DNA of 24,521 bases, from NCBI GenBank assembly GCA_034439915.1, contig JAWXBI010000128.1:1-24521 (forward strand). The letters run 5' to 3'. A program made the position numbers and the translations under genes. This DNA comes from JADJLQ01 sp034439915. Its GTDB lineage: Bacteria; Bacteroidota; Bacteroidia; Chitinophagales; Saprospiraceae. Shown piece after piece: positions 1 through 9,699 of the stretch (positions are counted from its first letter, which is position 1; every line of letters begins with the position of its first letter). Below the pieces are notes generated by a model, which did not search any database, was not told where the DNA came from, and saw nothing but the letters and a program-made list of their open reading frames with translations.

Positions 1-1985
1 CTATTCCGGTGTCTATTGATACCACAGCCATCCTTTGTAATGGTCAGGGAGCCAGATTAACCGCCAGGCCAGCTCCCGGGTTTTCAATTGCCCGTTATAA
101 ATGGAGCAATGGAGATACGACCGTAATTGCGCAAAATGTATTGGCCAATATCCCTGCCTGGGTCGAAGTGACCGATACACTCGGCTGCAAAGGAAGTGAT
201 ACCGTGATCCTTTCTCAACCCTTAGCGATCAGCGTTATTGATTCACAGTTAATAGAACCTGTTTGTCCGGGTGACCGGTTTTTTGGAAGGATCAGTTACA
301 CCGCAGCTGGTGGTACTGGCCCATATACCTATAGTCTTGCAGGAGGACCTTCACAGACTTTTGGAGTTTTCCCCAATTTAAGAGCAGGTAATTATACGGT
401 CTCTATTACCGATGCTAATAATTGTCCAGGTTTAATTATAAATGCTACTCTACGCGAACCTCCACGCATTGCAGCAGCATTCGATACCGTTGCATTCAGG
501 CCTACCAAATGTGCTACTCCTGACGATTGTAGTGGACAAGCCAGGATTTTAGTATCCGGTGGTACTGACCCAAACAATAATTTCCTGATCCTTTGGGAAT
601 CGGGTGAACAAACCAATAATCAGGTCGTATCCATAGCCGATAGCCTTTGTGCAGGCACTCAAACAGTCCAAATCATCGATGGCAATGGTTGTTCTATCAC
701 GGAGACCTTTTCCATTTCTTCTCCGGATTCTATATCCAGAGATGTTGTCCGGACAGCGGTGCAGGACATCACGTGTTTTAATCAAAACAATGGATCCATT
801 AATTATATAGCTTTTGGAGGCACCTCTCCATTTACCTATTTGTGGAGTGACAATAGCACACAAAATTACCTGACCAATCTGACCGCTGGAAGATATACGG
901 TTACCGTGACAGATCTCAATAATTGTGCCTTCATCGATTCTATCCGGATCATTGAACCTCCTGAACTTCTAGTTTCTCTGGACTCGGTAAGAACCAAGGC
1001 CATCACCTGTCCGGGTTCAGCTGACGGCCAGTTGGGAGTCCTGACGATTGGTGGTAATGCCGGTGATTTGGCTTTTTCCTGGTCTGCCTCGTTGGGGGAT
1101 ACCAATTTTATCCGAAATGTGGTCCCGGGTATTTACCAGGTGGTGGTCACTGATATCAAAGGATGCCGCGATACCCTTTCCAATATAATAGTGTCTGATC
1201 CTCCTCCACTAGCCTTGAATATTAATGCGACCTATAGTCCGGTATGTGCAGGTGATACCATTGGTGTTTTGATCACCGGAGTCAGCGGAGGAAATGGAGC
1301 CAGTTACTCCTATAGCGTCAATAACGGAAATAGTATCCCAATAGCCAATCGCATCGGACTCAAAGCCGGTAATTACCAATTGAGTGTTTTCGATCGCAAA
1401 GGATGTGCGTTGGACACCACGTTTCAGGTCATTGATCCGGTTAGGTTTACCGTTGACTTAGGCCCTGACCGGACCATACGTCTTGGCGATAGCTTGAGGG
1501 TAACTACCGCCAGTAATCACCCGATCAGCCGTATCGATTGGAAAAATATTGAGGGCATTAATTGTATAAGCCCTGATTGTTCTATTCTCAGCCTGCATCC
1601 AACAAAAAATACAATCTTTCAGGCCACAGCCTATGATGCATCAGGATGTATTGCTTTTGATCAGATTGCCATTGCAGTTGATCTTAGACGCGCCGTCTTT
1701 ATACCCAATGCGTTCAGGCCTGATCAATTGAGTGCCAATCAGGAATTTAAATTTTTTGCAGGATCCGGTGTAGTAGCCATACATTCTGGCAAGATTTTTA
1801 ACCGTTGGGGCGACCTGATGTCGGAGGTGCAAAACCTCAGCCCCGATCCGGGAGGGGTGGTGATTTGGGATGGTCGTTTTAACGGTACTGAAGTTGAATC
1901 AGGGGTATACGTATATGTGATTGAAGTGGAATTCACAGACGGGGCCCGCCTGTTATATAAAGGTGATGTGACCTTGTTGCGTTGA
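1..1985 (+). CDS. SprB-repeat adhesin, T9SS type B C-terminal domain (5' partial)
   Basis: This is the C-terminal part of a large cell-surface protein; the frame is open to the left edge, so the GTG at 9 is probably not the true start. At least five repeats of the SprB type are visible, each with a GGT/GGN...Y..W-S core, an L-x-A-G-x-Y turn and a T-D-x-x-x-C end (for example GGTSPFTYLWSD, then AGRYTVTVTD). The last ~95 residues match the gliding motility-associated C-terminal domain, a type B sorting signal for type IX secretion: FIPNAFRPD, then IFNRWGD, VIWDGRFNG and VYVYVIEVEF. Known members are exported by T9SS and held at the surface, where they act in gliding or adhesion. The partner of this protein is unknown. 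Family call is firm; function as adhesin is inferred. Confidence 0.9.
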   Translation, partial: IPVSIDTTAILCNGQGARLTARPAPGFSIARYKWSNGDTTVIAQNVLANIPAWVEVTDTLGCKGSDTVILSQPLAISVIDSQLIEPVCPGDRFFGRISYTAAGGTGPYTYSLAGGPSQTFGVFPNLRAGNYTVSITDANNCPGLIINATLREPPRIAAAFDTVAFRPTKCATPDDCSGQARILVSGGTDPNNNFLILWESGEQTNNQVVSIADSLCAGTQTVQIIDGNGCSITETFSISSPDSISRDVVRTAVQDITCFNQNNGSINYIAFGGTSPFTYLWSDNSTQNYLTNLTAGRYTVTVTDLNNCAFIDSIRIIEPPELLVSLDSVRTKAITCPGSADGQLGVLTIGGNAGDLAFSWSASLGDTNFIRNVVPGIYQVVVTDIKGCRDTLSNIIVSDPPPLALNINATYSPVCAGDTIGVLITGVSGGNGASYSYSVNNGNSIPIANRIGLKAGNYQLSVFDRKGCALDTTFQVIDPVRFTVDLGPDRTIRLGDSLRVTTASNHPISRIDWKNIEGINCISPDCSILSLHPTKNTIFQATAYDASGCIAFDQIAIAVDLRRAVFIPNAFRPDQLSANQEFKFFAGSGVVAIHSGKIFNRWGDLMSEVQNLSPDPGGVVIWDGRFNGTEVESGVYVYVIEVEFTDGARLLYKGDVTLLR

Positions 1986-2346
1986 GGCATTTCCAAAATT
2001 TTACGGGTCGCTTTTTATGCAGGATTACGATATGCATTACCTTGTATTCACCGCACAGCTTTCGTCGTTGACATTTTATTTTGACATTTAATTTTTCCCT
2101 AAGTCCTTTCGTTAAAACTTTTACCCTATATCATACGTTATAGAGTAACATCAGCCGGAGGTCTGTTTCCGATTTGCGCTGATTTGCCGATCTATCTATA
2201 ATTGTCAATGATAAAGTGATGTATTGATAATTAAGTTTTAATCACTCATTAAATGAATAACACTTCGGGCAATGCCCCGTGCAGGACCGTGCTATTTCAT
2301 ATGGAGTGAAATTTATCAACGATGTACCCGGAGTTAATTTGTCGTT
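1986..2346 (+). promoter_or_regulatory. 361-bp leader upstream of susC
   Basis: No gene is seen here. The stretch is AT-rich and must carry the promoter of the SusC/SusD operon. I found no exact TAnnTTTG element. Three short inverted repeats are visible: AGTGAT (2215-2220) with ATCACT (2241-2246); GGGC (2267-2270) with GCCC (2274-2277) around a 3-nt loop; and ATTTCA (2294-2299) with TGAAAT (2307-2312) around a 7-nt loop. They could be operator or mRNA-leader structures, but each is short enough to arise by chance. Confidence 0.35.
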
Positions 2347-5343
2347 ATGTCGAAACGAATATTGTTATGTGCTATTTTGAGTTCCGCTGTTGTCCTCTAC
2401 CTTCAGGGACAAGAGGTCAGGGTATCAGGAACTGTAATTGACGCCTCTACCAGGGAATCCATTATAGGGGGAACGCTGATGGTTAAGAATACGTCTTCAG
2501 GAACAGTCACGGATACCGATGGCCAATTCAGCCTTATGGTATCACCCGGATCGGTATTGGCGATCTCTTACATTGGTTATACTTCTCAGGAAATCACCGT
2601 ATGGAATGATACTACGCTCAACATCGAACTGGCCACATCAACGGTCTTACTTGAACAAGTTGTGGTAGTTGGCTACGGTACCCAAAGAAAGGTGGATATC
2701 ACAGGTGCAACGGTTAGTGTTCAAGGGGAAGAACTGGCTAAACAACCGGTATTGACTGCTACTCAGGCATTACAAGGTAAAGTAACCGGGGTTCAGATCA
2801 TCAGCAGCGGCAAGCCGGGGTCCTCACCCAATGTCCGGATCAGGGGTACCGGTACCGCATTGGCAGGAACATCAGCTTTGTTTGTAGTAGATGGAATTTT
2901 GACTGATGATATCAGCAATATCAATACCGCCGACATTGTCAGTCTGGATGTTTTAAAAGATGCTTCTTCTACCGCTATTTACGGCGCGAGAGGCGCAAAC
3001 GGAGTCGTGATAATCACCACAAAAAAAGGACAATCAGGCCCCACTCAGATAAATTATAATAATTCCATTGGCTTTCGCGAAGCTTCTAACCTGATCCGGA
3101 TGGCTAACGCCGAAGAATATGCCAACTATGCATCTGCTGCCACAGGCACTGCAGTCACTGCAGGTGGTACATCAACAGATTGGTATAATGAAATTTTACG
3201 AAGAGCATGGACTCAAAATCACAATCTCTCATTTTCAGGTGGATCTGATAAACATACCCACTACCTGAGTTTGGGTTATTTTGATGATGAAGGCATCGTC
3301 ATCAATAATAGATTTCAGCGATTCGCTGTACGGTATAATACCGACTACCGGCTCAACTCCAGGGTCAACATGGGTATTACGGCTTCATACGTCAATGCCA
3401 ATACCCGGGATGTCAATCTCGGGACGGCCTATAACAACGCCTATCGTGCAGCGCCTACCATACCGGGTTTTGAAGAAGGTCGATATGGGAATACTTCGGT
3501 GTATCAAAATGTAGGAAACCCTATCCTGGACCTTAGTAACAACAATAACCGCTTGATCAATCACCGGATCCAGTCTTCCGGTTTTCTGGAATTAAAACCT
3601 ATAACCGGCCTGACTTTTAGAAGCAGTATTGGTAATGAATTGACCAACGTGGCGGACAGGGGATACAATTTTCAGTTCAACAATGACCTCACCACTTTTC
3701 TTACTTCCGGTGGGAATCAAAGAAATCCAAATAGTTCGTTGCGGGTTAAAAGCGAAAATAGTTTGCGTTGGGTTTGGGACAATATCGTTTCCTATAAGTT
3801 TGACCTTGGCGAAAACCATTTTAATCTGATGGCGGGTACTACCGCTGAGCAATATACGTTGTCCTGGGTCGAAGCTACCCGGCAGAATGTACCGGCAGAC
3901 AGGGACCTGTGGTATATCAATACCGGTAATGCCAACACCTCCACCAATGCAGGTGAAGGAGACAAATGGACCAGAAATTCTTATCTCGGCCGATTAAATT
4001 TTAATCGCAGCGACAAATACCTGGTTACAGCTACCGTCAGGGCAGATGGCAGTTCAAGGATAGCAGCCGCCAACCGATGGGGACTTTTTCCTTCAATCGG
4101 ATTGGGATGGCTTCTCAGCAATGAACCCTTCCTGAAAAACAATACCCTCTTTGAATTATTAAAGGTCAGGGCCAGTTGGGGAAAAGTAGGTAATGACCGG
4201 GTGCCTTCAGACGCCTTTACGACCACGATAAAACCCAATCTGGCGTATCCGTTTGGCGGAGGCATCGCCACACCAGGAAGCGCTATTACCCAGATTAAAG
4301 ACCCGAATCTCAAGTGGGAGACCACTGAAGAATTCGATCTGGGCCTCGATTATTCTTTGTTGAATGGACGACTGTTCGGTGAAATTGGATTTTATGATAA
4401 AAAATCGAAAGACCTTTTGATCAATGTGAAAGTCCCTTCGGTAACGGGTGATGAAGATGGGGTGGTATTGACTAATGCCGCTTCCATCCAGAATACAGGA
4501 TTAGAATTTGCTTTAAATTGGAGAACAAGGGTCAACACGAATCTGGATTATAAATTTGGTGCTAATCTTACCCTGAATAAAAACAAGGTCATCGGGCTCA
4601 ATGGGGGGCAACCCATCCTGGATGGCGGTGTTGGAGGCGCCCAGATCTATACTACCAAAACCGATAATGAATATCCGGTAGGCAGTTTTTATGTCTTGCA
4701 GGTATTGGGCGTCTTTCAGAATCAACTCGAAATTGAATCTAATAAATCCGGCAATGGTCAAATCCGGCAGCCGAATGCTTCACCCGGTGATTTTATCTAT
4801 CAGGACGACAATGACGATGGTAAGATCGATGACAATGACAGGGTATTTGTGGGTTCTTATCAACCGAAGGCTTACTTTGGGTTTAATGGTGAAGTGAATT
4901 TCAAAAGCATCAGTCTCAGTTTTGATATCTATGGTAATACCGGGAATGTAGTGTACAATGGGAAGAAGGCTTTAAGGTTATCTCCCTTTGATAATATAGA
5001 AGCTTCGCTGGCCTACGACCGCTGGGTCACCGGGTCAGGGATCCAAACTGAACCCGCGGCGAATAGTGGATATCTTCCAGCATCTACCTATTATGTTGAA
5101 TCAGGTTCGTTCATCCGGTTAAACAATATTACCCTGAGTTATGCACTGTCACCAGCTTGGTTGAAAGTTGCACGAATCAAAAATACCAGGGTGTTTCTGA
5201 CGGCACAAAACTTATTTACCTGGAAAAAATATACCGGGTTTACCGCTGAATTACCCGATGATTCACCTACGCGTTCGGGTATAGAGACCAATGCCTATCC
5301 TACAACAAAAACCATCGCTGGTGGTATAAATGTTTCTTTTTAA
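2347..5343 (+). CDS. SusC/RagA-type TonB-dependent outer-membrane receptor
   Basis: Outer-membrane porin that imports oligosaccharides using energy from TonB. The 998-residue length is normal for the family. A signal peptide covers about residues 1-21, followed by a carboxypeptidase-regulatory-like beta domain (about 24-100), a TonB-box-like EQVVVVGYGTQRK (103-115), the plug domain, and the SusC signature ending GANGVVIITTKKG (216-228). The rest is a beta-barrel that ends in the aromatic GGINVSF. The ATG fits the signal peptide, and no Shine-Dalgarno site is needed in this phylum. The next start codon lies one base after its stop, so susC and susD are one transcript. The substrate cannot be read from this protein; the nearby hydrolase suggests a glucan. 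Confidence 0.96.
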   Translation: MSKRILLCAILSSAVVLYLQGQEVRVSGTVIDASTRESIIGGTLMVKNTSSGTVTDTDGQFSLMVSPGSVLAISYIGYTSQEITVWNDTTLNIELATSTVLLEQVVVVGYGTQRKVDITGATVSVQGEELAKQPVLTATQALQGKVTGVQIISSGKPGSSPNVRIRGTGTALAGTSALFVVDGILTDDISNINTADIVSLDVLKDASSTAIYGARGANGVVIITTKKGQSGPTQINYNNSIGFREASNLIRMANAEEYANYASAATGTAVTAGGTSTDWYNEILRRAWTQNHNLSFSGGSDKHTHYLSLGYFDDEGIVINNRFQRFAVRYNTDYRLNSRVNMGITASYVNANTRDVNLGTAYNNAYRAAPTIPGFEEGRYGNTSVYQNVGNPILDLSNNNNRLINHRIQSSGFLELKPITGLTFRSSIGNELTNVADRGYNFQFNNDLTTFLTSGGNQRNPNSSLRVKSENSLRWVWDNIVSYKFDLGENHFNLMAGTTAEQYTLSWVEATRQNVPADRDLWYINTGNANTSTNAGEGDKWTRNSYLGRLNFNRSDKYLVTATVRADGSSRIAAANRWGLFPSIGLGWLLSNEPFLKNNTLFELLKVRASWGKVGNDRVPSDAFTTTIKPNLAYPFGGGIATPGSAITQIKDPNLKWETTEEFDLGLDYSLLNGRLFGEIGFYDKKSKDLLINVKVPSVTGDEDGVVLTNAASIQNTGLEFALNWRTRVNTNLDYKFGANLTLNKNKVIGLNGGQPILDGGVGGAQIYTTKTDNEYPVGSFYVLQVLGVFQNQLEIESNKSGNGQIRQPNASPGDFIYQDDNDDGKIDDNDRVFVGSYQPKAYFGFNGEVNFKSISLSFDIYGNTGNVVYNGKKALRLSPFDNIEASLAYDRWVTGSGIQTEPAANSGYLPASTYYVESGSFIRLNNITLSYALSPAWLKVARIKNTRVFLTAQNLFTWKKYTGFTAELPDDSPTRSGIETNAYPTTKTIAGGINVSF

Positions 5344-5344
5344 T

Positions 5345-6883
5345 ATGAAAAAAATGAACAATCATATTTTTTTCAAGATCATGCTGGCCATGGCCATTTT
5401 GATGGTTAATGCCTGTTCACCGGATTTTTTGGATGTACCGCTACAGGGTAAAGGCACCGCTGCTACTGATCCCGCTTTAGCCGAAAACCTGGTAGTCGGG
5501 GTTTACAACAGTTTATTATCCGGCGATGCTTTTGGAGGAGGGGATACCCATGGCATTGCATTTATATCCGCGACTAATATTATGTCGGATGATGCCGATA
5601 AAGGCAGCACCCCCAGTGACCAGATCGGTATTATTGGTGAACTGGATAATTTTCTCCAAACACCGACCAACACGTTCGTTGCATCCTTATGGAGCGGATA
5701 TTTTTCAGGGATAGCCAAATGCAATCAGGCACTGCAAGCATTAGAAACGGCAACAGCAGATGATGCCACCAAAAAAAGGTGGATTGGTGAGGTCCGGTTT
5801 ATACGGGGTTATTATTATTTTAATCTCGTCCGGCTTTTTGGAGGAGTACCTTTGGTTTCGCGGGTACCGCTCAGTGCGGAAGATGCCAATACAGACCCCA
5901 AATTTCAAACCAGGGCAACTGCCGCAGAAATTTATACATTTATCAAAGATGATTTGCTGTATGCTGTAGAGAATACGCCTTTGCGAAATGCAACCCAGAA
6001 AGGCAGGATAAACCGGGGAACGGCCCAGTCTTTATTGGCTAAAGTCTATCTGTATGAAAAAAACTGGCAAAAAGTTTTTGACCTGACGCAATCGGTTATT
6101 CAATCCGGTCAGTATGCCTTATTACCAGATTACGAACAAATCTGGAGGCAGGCCGGAGACAATAGTTCAGAATCCATATTCGAGATCCAAACAGGTGTAT
6201 TTAATAATTCTGATTTTGGGGTCAATGGCTATTGTGTCTGGCAGGGGCCCAGAGTTGGCGGCAAAGGCGGCTGGACCGACCTGGGCTTTGGATTTTGTAC
6301 TCCCAGTGAAAATCTGGTAACCGCTTATGAAATGGGAGATAAACGCAGAGGGCCTACAATCATTGAGATCGATCGTACGGCGGAGCGAAGAGGTACTGTT
6401 TTATACGATGGATTCCGGGTCCCCAGCAAAGATTCAGTAGAAAATTTCTACTACAATTATAAAGCCTACCACAGTGAAAATAAAAATGTGGAATCTTTTC
6501 TGGGCAACCGGGATAAGAAACAAAAAAATATTCACCTGTTACGTTATGCGGACGTCCTGCTGATGCATGCAGAGGCATCCAATGAATTGGGGCAGGCCGG
6601 ACAGGCAATAAATGATATTAATACGATCAGGACACGTGCAGGTTTGTCGAATACTGCAGCTATGGCCGGACAAGGATTGCGCGAAGCCATATGGAAAGAA
6701 AGAAGATTTGAGTTGGCTATGGAGCATGATCGGTTTTTTGACCTGGTCAGGCAAGGAAGGGCTGCACAGGTGTTAAGAGCAGCAGGTAAAAACTTTGTAG
6801 CAGGTAAACATGAACTGTTGCCTGTTCCGGCATTACAAATCGAACTCAGTGGAAATAAACTTATTCAAAACCAGGGCTATTAG
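5345..6883 (+). CDS. SusD/RagB-type glycan-binding lipoprotein
   Basis: Surface lipoprotein that caps the SusC porin and captures glycan. I prefer the ATG at 5345 to the in-frame ATG at 5330, which overlaps susC; the protein then starts MKKMNNHIFF, has a hydrophobic stretch and a lipidation cysteine at residue 24 (VNACSPDFLDVP). Typical SusD features follow: the TPR-like helix with EVRFIRGYYYFNLVRLFGG, the RINRGTAQSLLAKVYLY motif, the LLRYADVLLMHAEASNE helix, and a C-terminal LLPVPALQIELSGN...QNQGY ending. The length of 512 residues is usual. The one-base spacing from susC indicates translational coupling of the two partners. Confidence 0.96.
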   Translation: MKKMNNHIFFKIMLAMAILMVNACSPDFLDVPLQGKGTAATDPALAENLVVGVYNSLLSGDAFGGGDTHGIAFISATNIMSDDADKGSTPSDQIGIIGELDNFLQTPTNTFVASLWSGYFSGIAKCNQALQALETATADDATKKRWIGEVRFIRGYYYFNLVRLFGGVPLVSRVPLSAEDANTDPKFQTRATAAEIYTFIKDDLLYAVENTPLRNATQKGRINRGTAQSLLAKVYLYEKNWQKVFDLTQSVIQSGQYALLPDYEQIWRQAGDNSSESIFEIQTGVFNNSDFGVNGYCVWQGPRVGGKGGWTDLGFGFCTPSENLVTAYEMGDKRRGPTIIEIDRTAERRGTVLYDGFRVPSKDSVENFYYNYKAYHSENKNVESFLGNRDKKQKNIHLLRYADVLLMHAEASNELGQAGQAINDINTIRTRAGLSNTAAMAGQGLREAIWKERRFELAMEHDRFFDLVRQGRAAQVLRAAGKNFVAGKHELLPVPALQIELSGNKLIQNQGY

Positions 6884-6933
6884 GTCCTGATAAACAATTA
6901 AACAAATTATCAACAATTAAATTTTTTAAAACC

Positions 6934-7797
6934 ATGAAATCAAAAGTTTTTTCGTTAATTATCTTCTCTGCTATAATGGGAAGTTTGCTTATGGGGGTTG
7001 CTTCCTGTAATAAAGATGATGATGAAGTATTGCCTCCGATCGGTGGATTCAACAACGCCAATGAAGTAGCGGCCAGCAATCTGGTTGCCCATTTTGGCTT
7101 CGAAAATAATGGCACTGAAACCAAATCATCTGCCACCACAGCCTCTGCAGTCAATGCGAGTTACGAAGGTGGAATTAAAGGCAAAGCAGTTAAGCTTGTT
7201 AAGGGATACCTCTCTTACAACGAGATTGCCGCATTAAACAGCTTACCGAGTAATTCAATAAGTCTATGGGCTAAATTTGATAACAATGGAACGAATCCAT
7301 CTGTATTTTTTTCTTTGACCAGGCCCAACGAATGGGCTGGTAATCTCAACCTGATGTCTGAAACAGGATGGAAACCAGCTGGAAACGATACCCTTGTTAT
7401 TAAAGGATTGCTCGTTACAAAAATAGCTGGCAACCCATCGTTTCAGGATTCACGCAATGAACCCTCTAAAGGTGGAGTACAAGCAGCTAAGGGGACCAAT
7501 CAATGGCACCACCTGGTCGCATCCTATGATGGCGCAACATCTACTTATAAAATTTATATGGACGGCGTAAAAATAAGTAACCCGGAATGGGAACTCAGAG
7601 GCACAACAGGTCCTTTGAGCTTTACTACGCCGACCAGACTCATTATTGGTGCATGGCTGCCCAACCTTCCCGGAGGCACAGCCGATGCCTGGCAAGTTCC
7701 GCTCACAGGTTCGGTGGATGAATTGCGGGTATTCAATAAAGCGCTTACCGATGCTGAAATCAATTCCCTGTATGCTTTGGAAAAAGCAGGCCGGTAA
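6934..7797 (+). CDS. LamG/concanavalin A-like surface lipoprotein (SGBP-like)
   Basis: Predicted surface lipoprotein with one laminin-G-like/concanavalin A-like jelly-roll domain. A lipoprotein signal ends in GVASC, followed by an acidic NKDDDE stretch, which in Bacteroidota is common for surface-exposed lipoproteins. The LamG fold is shown by LVAHFGFENN near the start, NSISLWAKF in the middle, WHHLVASYDG...YKIYMDGVKI, and the C-terminal signature DELRVFNKALTDAEI. Its place right after susD suggests a surface glycan-binding protein equivalent to SusE/F, but LamG domains can also be catalytic or bind protein. The 50-bp A/T-rich gap upstream and the terminator downstream place it as the last well-expressed gene of the susCD transcript. 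Confidence 0.85.
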   Translation: MKSKVFSLIIFSAIMGSLLMGVASCNKDDDEVLPPIGGFNNANEVAASNLVAHFGFENNGTETKSSATTASAVNASYEGGIKGKAVKLVKGYLSYNEIAALNSLPSNSISLWAKFDNNGTNPSVFFSLTRPNEWAGNLNLMSETGWKPAGNDTLVIKGLLVTKIAGNPSFQDSRNEPSKGGVQAAKGTNQWHHLVASYDGATSTYKIYMDGVKISNPEWELRGTTGPLSFTTPTRLIIGAWLPNLPGGTADAWQVPLTGSVDELRVFNKALTDAEINSLYALEKAGR

Positions 7798-7822
7798 TTT
7801 TATTTTAAAAGTATTAATATAG

Positions 7823-7851
7823 AGGAGGAGGTGAAAACTTCCTCCTTTTTT
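7823..7851 (+). terminator. Rho-independent terminator inside the PUL
   Basis: A 10-bp stem (7823-7832 with 7837-7846, one G-U pair) closes a GAAA tetraloop of the GNRA type and is followed by five T residues. This is a textbook intrinsic terminator. The next gene starts only 22 bp further, too close for a separate promoter downstream of the hairpin, so the hydrolase is likely expressed by read-through. Confidence 0.85.
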
Positions 7852-7873
7852 ATGAAAGACGGAAATTGAAAAA

Positions 7874-9508
7874 ATGAAATACATGCACCTTTCTTTAATA
7901 GTAGCCTTGTTCTGTTTTATGGGTTGCTCCAAGCCACCCGTGGAAGCCGATCCGTTAAATTTTAAATCCTATAGTATTGACGGGGTAAAAGATAATTTTA
8001 ACTACTCCAATGCGTCCGCCTTACCGGTTATTACACTGAGTTTTACAAGCAGGGCTGACCCCAATGCTGTCGACGGGTCTGTTCATTTATATACCGGGGG
8101 AATTCAGGTACCCATCACCACCACGTTGTTTAATTCGGATAGCAGCATTCGGATAGTACCCAGGGATAAGCTTGAACACATTACCAAATATACCCTGCAG
8201 GTCACCAATCAACTCCGCTCGGCTGGAGGAGTAAATTTATCTTCTTCTGTTGAAGCCAGCTTTATTACCAGAATTGATTCCTCAGATAAATTTAGCCGGA
8301 TTCCGGATGATTCATTGCTGAACCTGATTCAACGACAAACCTTTAAATACTTCTGGGACTTTGCACATCCTGTCTCCGGTCTGGCCCGGGAAAGAAATAC
8401 CTCCGGTGATATCGTGACCTCCGGGGGCAGCGGTTTTGGTGTGATGTGTATCCTGGTGGGTATAAAAAGAGGATTTATCAGCCGTCAACAAGGGCTGGAG
8501 CGGCTTTCGAAAATAGTTGATTTTTTAAAAAATAAAACCAAACGACATCATGGGGTCTTTCCACACTGGTTGAATGGCGCAACCGGAGAAACCATTCCTT
8601 TTAGTCAGAAAGATGATGGGGGCGACCTGGTAGAAACTTCTTACCTCATAGCCGGATTGTTAGCAGCTAAAGAATATTTCGACGGCCCTTCGGACGGGGA
8701 AACCAAATTGCGAAATGACATGGTGAATATCTTCGAAACTGTAGAATGGAATTGGCATACCAAGGGATCAGATCAGGTATTGTATTGGCATTGGTCCCCC
8801 AAATACAACTGGGAAATGAACCATGAATTAAGAGGCTGGAATGAGGCCCTGATCACCTATGTCCTCGCAGCTTCTTCGCCGACCTATCCAATTTCCAAAG
8901 TAACGTATGATCAGGGTTGGGCCAGGAATGGAGCTATGAAAAACAATAAAACATTTTATAACATTCCTTTACCATTGGGACCAGATTTAGGAGGCCCATT
9001 GTTTTTTGCCCATTACACCTTTCTGGGTATAGATCCGGGGAAACTAAAAGATCCTTACGCCGACTATTGGTCTCAGGTAGTCAACCACACTAAAATCAAT
9101 TACGAGTATTGCAAGGCTAATCCGAAAAAATTTAACGGGTACAGTGCATCCTGCTGGGGATTGACGGCCAGTGATACCAAAAATGGTTACGATGCCCATA
9201 GCCCGACCAATGACAAAGGGGTGATCACGCCTACAGCTGCCCTGGCTTCGTTACCCTTTACCCCTAAACCTTCCATGGATGCTTTACGTTTTTTCTATTA
9301 TACCTTGGGCGACAAATTATACAAACAATATGGGTTTGTAGACGCATTTAACCTCAGCGAACCCTGGTTTGCCAGTTCTTTTCTGGCTATTGATCAGGGG
9401 CCCATAATCATCATGATTGAAAATTACCGGTCCGGTATGATCTGGGAGTACACCATGAAAAACAAGGATATCCAATCGGGTTTAACCAAATTGGGGTTTA
9501 GTTATTAA
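7874..9508 (+). CDS. Glucoamylase-like (PF10091/GH144-type) lipoprotein glycoside hydrolase
   Basis: Predicted secreted glycan hydrolase. Residues 1-18 are a lipoprotein signal with lipobox FMGC. Residues ~30-135 look like a bacterial Ig-like domain (VITLSFTSR...SIRIVPRDKL...YTLQV). Residues ~145-544 form the glucoamylase-like alpha/alpha barrel: RQTFKYFWDFAHP (154-166), DDGGDLVETSYL (247-258), RGWNEALITYVLAASSPTYP (320-339), SCWGLTASD (426-434), ITPTAALASLPF (451-462) and DQGPIIIMIENYRSG (507-521). These are the conserved blocks of this family; characterised GH144 members, such as the Chitinophaga pinensis enzyme, are endo-beta-1,2-glucanases. Activity on beta-1,2-glucan is therefore plausible, but a different specificity cannot be excluded. 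It closes the susCD locus; no GH3 partner or regulator is in view. Confidence 0.88.
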   Translation: MKYMHLSLIVALFCFMGCSKPPVEADPLNFKSYSIDGVKDNFNYSNASALPVITLSFTSRADPNAVDGSVHLYTGGIQVPITTTLFNSDSSIRIVPRDKLEHITKYTLQVTNQLRSAGGVNLSSSVEASFITRIDSSDKFSRIPDDSLLNLIQRQTFKYFWDFAHPVSGLARERNTSGDIVTSGGSGFGVMCILVGIKRGFISRQQGLERLSKIVDFLKNKTKRHHGVFPHWLNGATGETIPFSQKDDGGDLVETSYLIAGLLAAKEYFDGPSDGETKLRNDMVNIFETVEWNWHTKGSDQVLYWHWSPKYNWEMNHELRGWNEALITYVLAASSPTYPISKVTYDQGWARNGAMKNNKTFYNIPLPLGPDLGGPLFFAHYTFLGIDPGKLKDPYADYWSQVVNHTKINYEYCKANPKKFNGYSASCWGLTASDTKNGYDAHSPTNDKGVITPTAALASLPFTPKPSMDALRFFYYTLGDKLYKQYGFVDAFNLSEPWFASSFLAIDQGPIIIMIENYRSGMIWEYTMKNKDIQSGLTKLGFSY

Positions 9509-9636
9509 GACCTGGTAAGTCCAAGCCGGCAACTATTTCGAATTTTTTTTGGTATTTACCCCATTGGGCCATCCATCCCTGGTTGTTCCGAGTGGAACAC
9601 ACGCAGCAATAGGGTTTTCAGAATAAATTAAGTTTA

Positions 9637-9684
9637 CTAGTAGTCTAATGAAGATATATTCAGGTCCGCTAGTGGTCTATTGAA
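9637..9684 (+). repeat. Two 16-bp direct repeats, candidate operator
   Basis: CTAGTAGTCTAATGAA (9637-9652) and CTAGTGGTCTATTGAA (9669-9684) match at 14 of 16 positions and start 32 bp apart, close to three helical turns. The second copy reaches the -33 region of the promoter element at 9700. Same-face tandem sites next to a promoter are typical of an activator or repressor that binds as a dimer of dimers. The protein is not known. Confidence 0.55.
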
Positions 9685-9699
9685 AATTTAGTTTAATTT

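Noticed and set aside
7450..7932. 160-codon minus-strand ORF opposite the LamG gene
   Set aside because: It crosses a real terminator and two well-supported genes on the other strand and shows no protein signature.
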